From Firm-04 sp045628085 (GTDB lineage Bacteria; Bacillota; Clostridia; Oscillospirales; Ruminococcaceae): a DNA stretch of 19,629 bases. The DNA lies in contig JAZQOZ010000175.1 in NCBI GenBank assembly GCA_045628085.1, positions 1-19,629 of the forward strand. The letters are read 5' to 3'. The translations under genes were made by a program, and so were the position numbers. The notes below the pieces were generated by a model. The model did not search any database and was not told where the DNA came from. It worked only from the letters and a program-made list of their open reading frames with translations. This document shows, piece after piece, positions 1 through 5,379 of the stretch (positions within the stretch are counted from its first letter, which is position 1; every line of letters starts with the position of its first letter).

Positions 1-4
1 AATA

Positions 5-208
5 TTACTGATTGATAATCTGTTCCGCTTCGGGGATCGCCGCCGTATCATTATCTGATGTATCAGCAGTCTGAGTCAGTTCCAATACATAATCCTGCTT
101 TAGATTTTCGGTCGGTTCAGGCCCGTATGCGCAGGCAGCAAATCCAGACACGGAGAGCATACCGGCGCAAGCCATTGCAGCGAGCTTTTTCTTATCGGAA
201 TGCTTCAT
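5..208 (-). CDS. small putative lipoprotein or secreted peptide, 67 aa
   Basis: This short gene encodes 67 residues with a basic N-terminus (KHSDKKK), a short hydrophobic stretch to about residue 25, and a lipobox-like FAAC ending at Cys26. The rest is acidic and Thr/Asp-rich with no further hydrophobic segment. It therefore looks like a small lipoprotein or exported peptide; Phe in place of the usual Leu at lipobox position -3 weakens the lipoprotein reading. An AAGGATG ribosome binding site lies in the 14 bp between it and the upstream epimerase-like gene, so the two are probably cotranscribed and translated in tandem. A TAA stop lies inside the window, so the gene is complete. I do not recognise a family and assign no function. 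Confidence 0.6.
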   Translation of the reverse strand: MKHSDKKKLAAMACAGMLSVSGFAACAYGPEPTENLKQDYVLELTQTADTSDNDTAAIPEAEQIINQ

Positions 209-222
209 AGGGTATCATCCTT

Positions 223-1227
223 TCAGACTGTAAAGAACCGCTGATTTGCCTCAAAAGCACAATGCGGTCTGATTTCCTGATAACCGGTGACATCTGCCGG
301 AAGGCTCAGATTCGGAGCATCGATCATTGCGGTCATAGGCTCCGGACAGAAATAGCCATTGAAGCCCTTATCATTCCAGATGATCCAGAATTTGTACTCC
401 GGACTGACCTCATAGCAGATCTTTTTGCCGGAAGGCTCATCTTCAACGATCACGCCGTAGAAATCCTGACCGTCGAGTTTGCCTGCCTCTGCCTGATACA
501 TATCGTTATCGAGATTCTGAAGAACAGGGCATTTTGTACCGTTCTTATATTCCAGATCGGAGAGTTTCAGATCGAGCAGACGCTCTGTCGGCAGACAGCG
601 GTCATTCAGCTCACAGCGCTTGCCGATCGGCACCATAAGACGCATATCCTCCGGCTTTGCACCGTCAAGGAACGGAGCCTGAATGGTCGTATGGGTAGCG
701 AAAGAGATCGGCAGGGCTTTTTCCGAAAGATTCATCATTGCGATCTTATGTTCCAGACCGTATTCGCTGAGCGTAAAGGTCAGCTCGATGCGGAAGCGCA
801 GCGGAAGATACTGGAAGAACGGATCTTTCTCGTCATAATCGTAAGCGGTTTTGACAACAGCGCAGTTTTCGTCCGCATGATGCGAAACGACGGTATAAAC
901 GCGCTTATGCAGGAAACCGTGAATATGGTTATGGTACGGTTCTGCCTCATTGACCGGAAGCTGATAGACAGCATCCGAAGTTTTCAGGATACCGTCGGCA
1001 AAGCGGTTCGGCAGATAGAGTGTCGGAAGTCCCCAGACTTCTGCGGACTGCATCAGGGATTCGGGTGTATTTTCCGGAGAAAAGCGGAAAACATCAATAT
1101 TATTTTTGACATCCCGAAGCCGGATCACGTTTGAGCCGATCTCATAAGCAATATAAGCCTCATAACCGCCGGCAGAAAGCATGATGCAGGGCGTGCCGTT
1201 GAGGGTTGTTTGCTGTGTCATATTCAT
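223..1227 (-). CDS. aldose 1-epimerase (galactose mutarotase) family protein
   Basis: The 334-residue product has the pattern of the galactose mutarotase-like fold. It has an LPNRFADG motif at about residues 72-79, a His-rich HNHIHGF motif at 99-105 matching the substrate-binding HG segment of aldose epimerases, and a second conserved His in FATHT at 176-180. Family members interconvert alpha and beta anomers of hexoses in the cytoplasm, and the length is normal for the family. The start is ATG at 1227, preceded by AAGGAGG about 13 bases upstream, a slightly long spacing; a second ATG two codons in is possible. It is expressed from a good sigma-A promoter at 1294-1322 and is followed closely by a small lipoprotein-like gene. 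Substrate specificity cannot be read from the sequence, and related members act on other or phosphorylated sugars, so no gene symbol is given. Confidence 0.8.
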   Translation of the reverse strand: MNMTQQTTLNGTPCIMLSAGGYEAYIAYEIGSNVIRLRDVKNNIDVFRFSPENTPESLMQSAEVWGLPTLYLPNRFADGILKTSDAVYQLPVNEAEPYHNHIHGFLHKRVYTVVSHHADENCAVVKTAYDYDEKDPFFQYLPLRFRIELTFTLSEYGLEHKIAMMNLSEKALPISFATHTTIQAPFLDGAKPEDMRLMVPIGKRCELNDRCLPTERLLDLKLSDLEYKNGTKCPVLQNLDNDMYQAEAGKLDGQDFYGVIVEDEPSGKKICYEVSPEYKFWIIWNDKGFNGYFCPEPMTAMIDAPNLSLPADVTGYQEIRPHCAFEANQRFFTV

Positions 1228-1293
1228 GATGCAGATATATCCTCCTTACTCAGTTCTATATAATATATGAAGTCCAATGTTTCACTTTAGTAT

Positions 1294-1322
1294 ATCATAT
1301 TTTCATCAAAAACGCAAGTCAA
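1294..1322 (-). promoter_or_regulatory. sigma-A promoter for the epimerase-like gene
   Basis: On the minus strand TTGACT (1317-1322) is followed after exactly 17 bp by TATGAT (1294-1299). This predicts a start near 1287 and a leader of about 60 nt before the ATG at 1227. Confidence 0.7.
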
Positions 1323-1404
1323 ACGGAACTTTTTGTCAATCTGTACGAATCTTTTCGCAAAATTTGGGCATATCGTGAAAGAACAGGTGTCGAATACCGG
1401 CGAA

Positions 1405-1445
1405 ACAAAAAACGCCCTGCAAACGGCAGGACCGAATGCAGGGCG
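1405..1445 (-). terminator. intrinsic terminator after the DUF378 gene
   Basis: CGCCCTGCA (1413-1421) pairs perfectly with TGCAGGGCG (1437-1445). On the minus strand the stem is followed by a run of six T. It lies about 25 bp beyond the DUF378 stop codon. Confidence 0.85.
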
Positions 1446-1471
1446 CAGAAGCGAGAGGAGGGGATTGAGGC

Positions 1472-1684
1472 TTATGCCTCGATGCGTGCGGGAGAACGGT
1501 CACGGAACAGAAATGAAATACACCAGACGGCTGAAATTGCCACCAGAATGTAGATCAGTCTGCTCACGAGCGACGCGGCACCGCCGAACATCCATGCGAC
1601 GAGATCGAGTTCAAAGATCCCGACGAGTCCCCAGTTGATACCGCCGATGACCAGCAGTATCAGAGCAAGCTTATCCCACATCAT
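1472..1684 (-). CDS. DUF378 family two-helix membrane protein
   Basis: The product is a small integral membrane protein of about 70 residues. Its N-terminal part, WDKLALILLVIGGINWGLVG, is the characteristic opening of the DUF378 family. A second hydrophobic helix (LIYILVAISAVWCISFLF) and a short basic tail follow. DUF378 proteins have no established function. I chose the ATG at 1684 because GAGG sits six bases upstream (in ATGAGGAAACAA) and because family members begin just before this first helix. ATGs at 1696 and 1681 are alternatives, and a frame open upstream to 1789 adds residues unlike the family. A TATAAT sits about 90 bp upstream (1772-1777) but without a convincing -35 box. The gene stands alone with its own terminator. 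Confidence 0.8.
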   Translation of the reverse strand: MMWDKLALILLVIGGINWGLVGIFELDLVAWMFGGAASLVSRLIYILVAISAVWCISFLFRDRSPARIEA

Positions 1685-1864
1685 TTGTTTCCTCATTTCG
1701 TGGATTTGCAGCGCACGGAGGAGGATGCGCCGCAAAAAGTTGCGCGAGTTCTCTGCCGCGTCTGCGAAAGTATTATATGTCGGAAACATGAGAATATGCT
1801 TTGTTTTTCTGGAAATATCTGATAGAAAAATTTTGCAGTTGAAAAGGCTTGACCGAATCTTTTA

Positions 1865-3616
1865 TTACGGGTTGGTTATTGGATTGAGCAGGTGATCGGG
1901 GTCATATACGATGCGCTGAAAACTCCCGTCTGTATATGCGCCCTCTGTGCTGAGTCCGGGGTATTTCATGCCCTCTGTGCCGTTATCGGCAAATCGGAAA
2001 AAGATATGCTCTGCATCGGGACAGTATTCGATATATGCGATCTTGTTCGGCGTTTCGCAGACGATCTCCTCGGACATATCTTCCGGATCAAGGAAGAAGA
2101 TCTGGTCTTTTCCGACACGCACATTCCGCAGGCAGAGCAGTCTGTCGTCACAGATCCGAAGCTGGGAGATATCTGTATCTTCCTGTAGGAGCGTGACCGC
2201 ATTCGTTTCAAAATCATAGACATAAAGCGACTTATTCTGTTTTGTCATTCCGCCTGTTGCTTGTCCGTTCGTGATGAGATCCTGCGCATACGCTGTATTC
2301 TCTAGAAAATAGGCTTTTCCGTCTAAAAATGCGGCTTCGCCGATCATCGCGTCAAAGCGTTTCTGATCAGGATTGAATTCCGGATATGTGATGCCGCTGC
2401 TTTCCTTGACCGGCTCACAGGTTCGGACATCGAACGCACGGAAACAGAGTTCATTCTTGACGATATCACCTGAATACAAATACAGCAGGTCGCTTGCGGC
2501 ATCATATTGCCAGCAATGCATTGCGCTGAGATCGACATACTGTTCAGGGAAAAAGAGCTTTTGCCCTGTTCCGGTTTCCGACATATAGACCAGTGCGAAC
2601 GGATCGGATGTGTATGCCTCTTTGCCAATCTGCGTATTCACATCGCCTGTGATCAGGTAATTTCCGGAGCTGCCGAGCTTTTGAATGCCATAAATATACA
2701 CGGAATAAGGAAGATGTGCATCATCATTTCTGTGGAGTATTTCCGGGGCGGTGATCTCGAAGAACGGCGTTTCCGTGCCGTCCGGATGAATATACATCAG
2801 CCTGCCGATACCGTTTTCTGTTCTTTCCTGCCGATACAGCGACTCACCGTCTGACAATATAATCGCATACTGGTATTTTATGCAGTCCGGTGATTCGTGC
2901 GTACAGCCCTCGACCGGACAGAAGTCCTGCCAATAGAGATCGCCGTTTTCTGTGAATGCTGTTTTGCTGACACGGAATTGATTGCCGAAATACCAGAATG
3001 AATCATCTTCGTAGAGCAGCGCAGAGGTATTAGACTGATTGTCAACCACACGCAGTGTCCCTTCACCGCCGAAGACATTGGTTTCGTAGAATGGTGCTGT
3101 CTGTGCTGTGGTGGTTGTTTCCGGCAAAGTCTGCTCCTGAATGATAATAATATCCGCTGCCGTTTCGTTCGCTGTATCCGTAACGCCGGAAAGATCGCTG
3201 TCTGTCTGTTCGGTGATATCCGTGTCAATAGATTCTGCTGAAGATGAAGCAGCAGGCTGATTGATCGATCCTTTTTCTTCCTGCTGTACGCGCCAGATCA
3301 TGACACCGACTGTCAGGGCAACTGCGGCTGCAGCTGCTGTAACGCCGATCGTGAAGTTTCTGACCGGACTTGCTTTCGGACGGGATGCCGGCGGCTGAAT
3401 ATCTTTGACATCCGCGCAATGACTTTCCTCTTGGATGCTTTCCGGAATATCAACTGTTTCTGCGTTTATTCCGGCATTTTTTCGGATTGTCTCCGTAAAG
3501 ATGGCATTGATCTCACTCGTTTCATTCTGTTCCTGCTGTTCTGTATGTTCCAGTGCATCCAGACGGTAGGATTCCGGCAGTCTGCCGAATGCATCAAACA
3601 GATCCCGTTCATTCAT
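1865..3616 (-). CDS. membrane-anchored anti-sigma-like protein with large extracytoplasmic domain
   Basis: The 583-residue protein has a cytoplasmic N-terminal part of about 85 residues, one transmembrane helix (about 88-110, very Ala-rich), a Ser/Thr/Asp/Glu-rich linker (about 115-175) and a C-terminal domain of about 400 residues outside the membrane. That domain is rich in Tyr, Trp and short aromatic strand segments, which suggests a beta-propeller-like sensor fold, but I cannot name a family. Its ATG overlaps the sigma-factor TGA (ATGA), so the genes are translationally coupled and this is the likely cognate anti-sigma factor. Its own ribosome binding site is AGGAGGG. The N-terminal region (DLFDAFGRLPESYRLDAL) is where sigma binding would be expected, but I see no zinc-binding HxxxCxxC motif. 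No obvious terminator follows the stop. The regulatory role comes from context and topology; the signal sensed is unknown. Confidence 0.7.
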   Translation of the reverse strand: MNERDLFDAFGRLPESYRLDALEHTEQQEQNETSEINAIFTETIRKNAGINAETVDIPESIQEESHCADVKDIQPPASRPKASPVRNFTIGVTAAAAAVALTVGVMIWRVQQEEKGSINQPAASSSAESIDTDITEQTDSDLSGVTDTANETAADIIIIQEQTLPETTTTAQTAPFYETNVFGGEGTLRVVDNQSNTSALLYEDDSFWYFGNQFRVSKTAFTENGDLYWQDFCPVEGCTHESPDCIKYQYAIILSDGESLYRQERTENGIGRLMYIHPDGTETPFFEITAPEILHRNDDAHLPYSVYIYGIQKLGSSGNYLITGDVNTQIGKEAYTSDPFALVYMSETGTGQKLFFPEQYVDLSAMHCWQYDAASDLLYLYSGDIVKNELCFRAFDVRTCEPVKESSGITYPEFNPDQKRFDAMIGEAAFLDGKAYFLENTAYAQDLITNGQATGGMTKQNKSLYVYDFETNAVTLLQEDTDISQLRICDDRLLCLRNVRVGKDQIFFLDPEDMSEEIVCETPNKIAYIEYCPDAEHIFFRFADNGTEGMKYPGLSTEGAYTDGSFQRIVYDPDHLLNPITNP

Positions 3617-4170
3617 AAAAATCCCTCCTGTTCAAGAAATTGACGCAGCTTTTTGCGCAGGCGCATCAATGTAACTTTGACGGTGCTGTCGCTGACCAGT
3701 TTCTGCTCAGCGATTTCTGAAACCGGCATTGAATAGTAATACCGTAAAACGAACATCGAACGCTGTTCAGCCGTCAGGGCATCGAGAAAACGGCGGAGCG
3801 CATCATCGAGCATCCGGCTGTCAACCGACTGCTCAACTGAATCGGATGCCGCAACACATTCTGCAAGCTCATCGAGAACAGCAGGGCGTTTTCCGCCGCC
3901 TCGGCGCTGTGCATTCCGCGCATCGAGCCGGCTTATCGCAAGATTGCGCGTGACAGCGGCAAGATATGCAAAAAGATGCTGCGGCTGCTGAGCCGGAACT
4001 CTGTTCCATGCCTGCATCAGCACATCGCTGACGATCTCCTCTGCATCCTGCGTACTGCCGAGCAATTCTTCGGCGATCTTCCGGAGAGATTTGCCGTATC
4101 GTGCATCGGTTTCGGCGATCGCTTTTTCGTCATGTGCCTGATACAGCGCAAGCAATTCCACATCCTGCAT
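3613..4170 (-). CDS. ECF-type RNA polymerase sigma factor
   Basis: The product is about 185 residues, normal for an ECF sigma factor. It has a region-2 segment (RKIAEELLGSTQDAEEIVSD, then VLMQAW, then the AYLAAVTRNLAISRLD helix) and a region-4 helix-turn-helix (LTAEQRSMFVLRYYYSMPVSEIA followed by VSDSTVKVTLMRLRKKL). It would direct RNA polymerase to a small regulon when released from its anti-sigma partner, encoded immediately downstream with an ATGA overlap. I chose ATG 4170 because AGGAGGTGACAAG precedes it; a longer frame to 4203 would place that ribosome binding site inside the gene. Region 3.0/3.1 is absent, as expected for ECF factors. The second sigma factor at 18558 also begins MQDxELL, so the two may be distant paralogues. 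The promoter specificity is not predictable from the protein alone. Confidence 0.88.
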   Translation of the reverse strand: MQDVELLALYQAHDEKAIAETDARYGKSLRKIAEELLGSTQDAEEIVSDVLMQAWNRVPAQQPQHLFAYLAAVTRNLAISRLDARNAQRRGGGKRPAVLDELAECVAASDSVEQSVDSRMLDDALRRFLDALTAEQRSMFVLRYYYSMPVSEIAEQKLVSDSTVKVTLMRLRKKLRQFLEQEGFL

Positions 4171-4205
4171 CTTGTCACCTCCTGAGTGGTTTTGAGATCT
4201 CAATT

Positions 4206-4238
4206 ATATAGTCGGAATAATAAACTGATTGGTTGACA
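4206..4238 (-). promoter_or_regulatory. candidate ECF-type autoregulatory promoter
   Basis: Upstream of the sigma gene the minus strand reads TGTCAACC, then CGACTATAT, then TATAAT-like sequence. TGTCA (4234-4238) and GACTATAT (4206-4213) are 20 bp apart. A related arrangement (TGTCA, 19 bp, GACTGTAT) precedes the second ECF gene at 18481-18512. The AACC in the upstream element recalls ECF -35 boxes. No sigma-A -35 box is present at the right distance from the TATAAT. This is inference from two examples. Confidence 0.4.
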
Positions 4239-4346
4239 TCTTCCCGAAAAAATACACTGGAATGATAGCATATCATAGGAAAAGCTGTCAAGTGCAGGGA
4301 TAAATTTCCGTTTGCCGCCAAAAAATGACCGCTTACCGGAAAATGG

Positions 4347-4375
4347 TTGCAATTCGGCATGGTATTGTGTATAAT
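4347..4375 (+). promoter_or_regulatory. sigma-A promoter of an orphan plus-strand transcript
   Basis: TTGCAA (4347-4352), a 17-bp spacer and a perfect TATAAT (4370-4375) predict a start near 4382. No ordinary plus-strand gene follows; the transcript would end at the terminator at 4605-4662. Confidence 0.7.
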
Positions 4376-4456
4376 ACAGATGCGGACAGCGGTTCAGAAG
4401 CAGCAAGCAGCCCGTAACCTGCTTTTGAACTTTCTGGATGCAAAAGAGGAGAGGTC

Positions 4457-4483
4457 ATGAACAAACTTCCGGAATCGCACTAA
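4457..4483 (+). CDS. possible eight-residue leader peptide (MNKLPESH)
   Basis: The ATG at 4457 follows GAGGAGAGG with 3-7 bases of spacing and is read for eight codons before TAA. The same frame stays open for another 29 codons to a TAG at 4571. It could be a leader peptide, the start of a gene broken by a nonsense change, or chance. It belongs to the candidate RNA at 4382-4662. Confidence 0.25.
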   Translation: MNKLPESH

Positions 4484-4604
4484 AAGTGGGGGCAATTACG
4501 CCAGACAGTCTTAGAATCGTTTTCCTACACATCACACTCTTACGTCGCAGCAAGAAACAGCAAACATTCTTAGCATAGCCGCAGTATTCAATGTTTTCTC
4601 CGGC

Positions 4605-4662
4605 AAAATGAAAGACAGGGTAGATCATGAGTATCGTGATCGTCCCTGTCTTTCATTTTTTT
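4605..4662 (+). terminator. intrinsic terminator of the orphan plus-strand transcript
   Basis: AATGAAAGACAGGG (4607-4620) pairs perfectly with CCCTGTCTTTCATT (4644-4657). An inner GATCA/TGATC helix lies in the loop. The stem merges into a run of seven T ending at 4662. Confidence 0.88.
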
Positions 4663-4670
4663 GCATATAG

Positions 4671-4702
4671 AAAAACCTCGATAACGGATGTTACCGAGGT
4701 TT
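4671..4702 (-). terminator. intrinsic terminator after tRNA-Thr
   Basis: On the minus strand AAACCTCG pairs with CGAGGTTT (4695-4702 with 4673-4680), with an extra TAAC/GTTA inner helix. The stem runs into five T. It sits immediately beyond the 3' end of the tRNA. Confidence 0.85.
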
Positions 4703-4705
4703 CAA

Positions 4706-4778
4706 AGCTAGTAGTCGGACTCGAACCGACGACCTGCGCATTACGAATGCGCTGCTCTACCAACTGAGCCATACTAGC
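4706..4778 (-). tRNA. tRNA-Thr (anticodon CGU)
   Basis: A complete 73-nt cloverleaf is readable on the minus strand. The acceptor stem is GCTAGTA/TACTAGC (7 bp). The D arm is GCTC/GAGC with AGTTGGTA. The anticodon arm is GCGCA-TTCGTAA-TGCGC, giving anticodon CGT for ACG codons. The T arm is GTCGG/CCGAC with loop TTCGAGT. The discriminator base is U, and CCA is not encoded. It is the last member of a transcript that first runs through four tRNA-derived repeats (4781-5160), and a terminator follows directly. It is the only copy here with an intact acceptor stem and T arm, so it is the functional one. Confidence 0.95.
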
Positions 4779-4780
4779 AT

Positions 4781-5160
4781 ATAAAATTACCGGACACGAA
4801 CTGACGTCCTGCGCATTACGAATGCGCCACGTTTGCAAAGCAAACAGTGTCTACACAACTGAGCCATACCAGCATATAAAATTACTGGACACGAACCGAC
4901 GACCTGTGCATTGCGAATGCGCCACGTTTGCAAAGCAAACAGTGTCTACACAACTGAGCCATACTAGCATATAAAATTACTGGACACGAACCGACGACCT
5001 GTGCATTACGAATGCGCCACGTTTGCAAAGCAAACAGTGTCTACACAACTGAGCCATACTAGCATATAAAATTACTGGACACGAACCGATGATCTGTGCA
5101 TTGCGAATGCGCCACGTTTGCAAAGCAAACAGTGTCTACACAACTGAGCCATACCAGCAT
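4781..5160 (-). repeat. four tandem 95-bp tRNA-Thr-derived repeats
   Basis: Four units of exactly 95 bp lie head to tail (4781-4875, 4876-4970, 4971-5065, 5066-5160). On the minus strand each begins like the neighbouring tRNA-Thr (GCTAGTATGGCTCAGTTG or the GCTGG variant), keeps an anticodon-arm-like segment and GGTTCG, and then diverges to CCAGTAATTTTAT instead of the 3' acceptor strand. An insertion between D arm and anticodon arm forms a hairpin, CAC-t-GTTTGC-TTT-GCAAAC-GTG. The block from the anticodon stem through this hairpin to the 5' end is identical in all four. Differences fall in the T-arm and anticodon part. The triplet in the anticodon position alternates CGT, CGC, CGT, CGC from 4781 to 5160. 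The units lie upstream of the real tRNA on the same transcript. Whether they are functional RNAs or decayed, amplified tRNA copies is unknown. Confidence 0.9.
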
Positions 5161-5187
5161 ATCACAGTCCTGCGTGGATGCCTAATT

Positions 5188-5216
5188 ATTATAGCATATT
5201 CCCCCAAAAAAGTCAA
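5188..5216 (-). promoter_or_regulatory. promoter of the tRNA-like array and tRNA-Thr
   Basis: On the minus strand TTGACT (5211-5216), a 17-bp spacer and a perfect TATAAT (5188-5193) predict a start near 5181, just before the first repeat. The transcript to the terminator at 4671 would be about 510 nt. Confidence 0.85.
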
Positions 5217-5263
5217 GAGAAACGAAAGAAAAAATTTTTTTGCGAAAAAAGACAGAAAAAGAA

Positions 5264-5292
5264 TTGTAATTTTCAGGAAAGTGTGCTATACT
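5264..5292 (+). promoter_or_regulatory. promoter of the signal-peptidase-like membrane protein
   Basis: TTGTAA (5264-5269), a 17-bp spacer and TATACT (5287-5292) predict a start near 5299 and a leader of about 70 nt. It diverges from the tRNA-array promoter about 50 bp away. Confidence 0.7.
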
Positions 5293-5361
5293 ATAATAGA
5301 TTCCCTGCAACATATCGTTCCGCTCTATGGAACTGTATAAGGTATTGATATAGAAAGGAGC

Positions 5362-5379
5362 GCAGTCATTTGTGACTGC
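5362..5379 (+). promoter_or_regulatory. hairpin over the start codon
   Basis: GCAGTCA (5362-5368) and TGACTGC (5373-5379) form a perfect 7-bp stem with a TTTG loop. The proposed GTG start codon (5372-5374) straddles loop and stem, and the AAAGGAG ribosome binding site lies two bases upstream of the stem. It could limit initiation; this is inference. Confidence 0.45.

Larger units (their letters stand above)
4382..4662 (+). ncRNA. candidate structured small RNA of about 280 nt
   Basis: A near-consensus promoter and a strong intrinsic terminator delimit a transcript of about 280 nt with no recognisable gene. Near its 5' end GTTCAGAAGCAG (4392-4403) pairs with CTGCTTTTGAAC (4419-4430) over 12 positions with one G-U pair, around a 15-nt loop. 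After that hairpin a ribosome-binding-site-like GAGGAGAGG precedes an eight-codon reading frame. The middle, about 4484-4600, is unstructured by eye. It does not match 6S RNA, tmRNA, SRP RNA or RNase P RNA motifs I know. It could be a regulatory RNA, a peptide-encoding mRNA or the remnant of a decayed gene. It lies between a sigma operon and a tRNA unit, both on the opposite strand, and converges on the tRNA terminator. Confidence 0.5.

Noticed and set aside
262..1134. Long plus-strand open frame opposite the epimerase-like gene
   Set aside because: It has no ribosome binding site and a Cys/Ile/Leu-rich composition typical of an antisense shadow; the minus-strand frame has clear family motifs.
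1772..1777. Promoter for the DUF378 gene
   Set aside because: The minus strand has TATAAT, but the -35 position reads AGCATA, too weak to call.
1690..1789. Longer start for the DUF378 protein
   Set aside because: The extra 31-35 residues are unlike the family and lack a ribosome binding site; the GAGG before ATG 1684 fits better.
4653..4838. Open frame through tRNA-Thr (contains MAQLVEQRIRN)
   Set aside because: This is the well-known spurious translation of a tRNA gene; the DNA folds as an intact tRNA.
4781..5160. CRISPR array
   Set aside because: The 95-bp units are contiguous with no unique spacers, and they are homologous to the adjacent tRNA.
4781..5160. Four additional functional tRNA genes
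   Set aside because: The 3' acceptor strand is missing, the T stem is disrupted and a hairpin is inserted after the D arm, so normal charging is unlikely.
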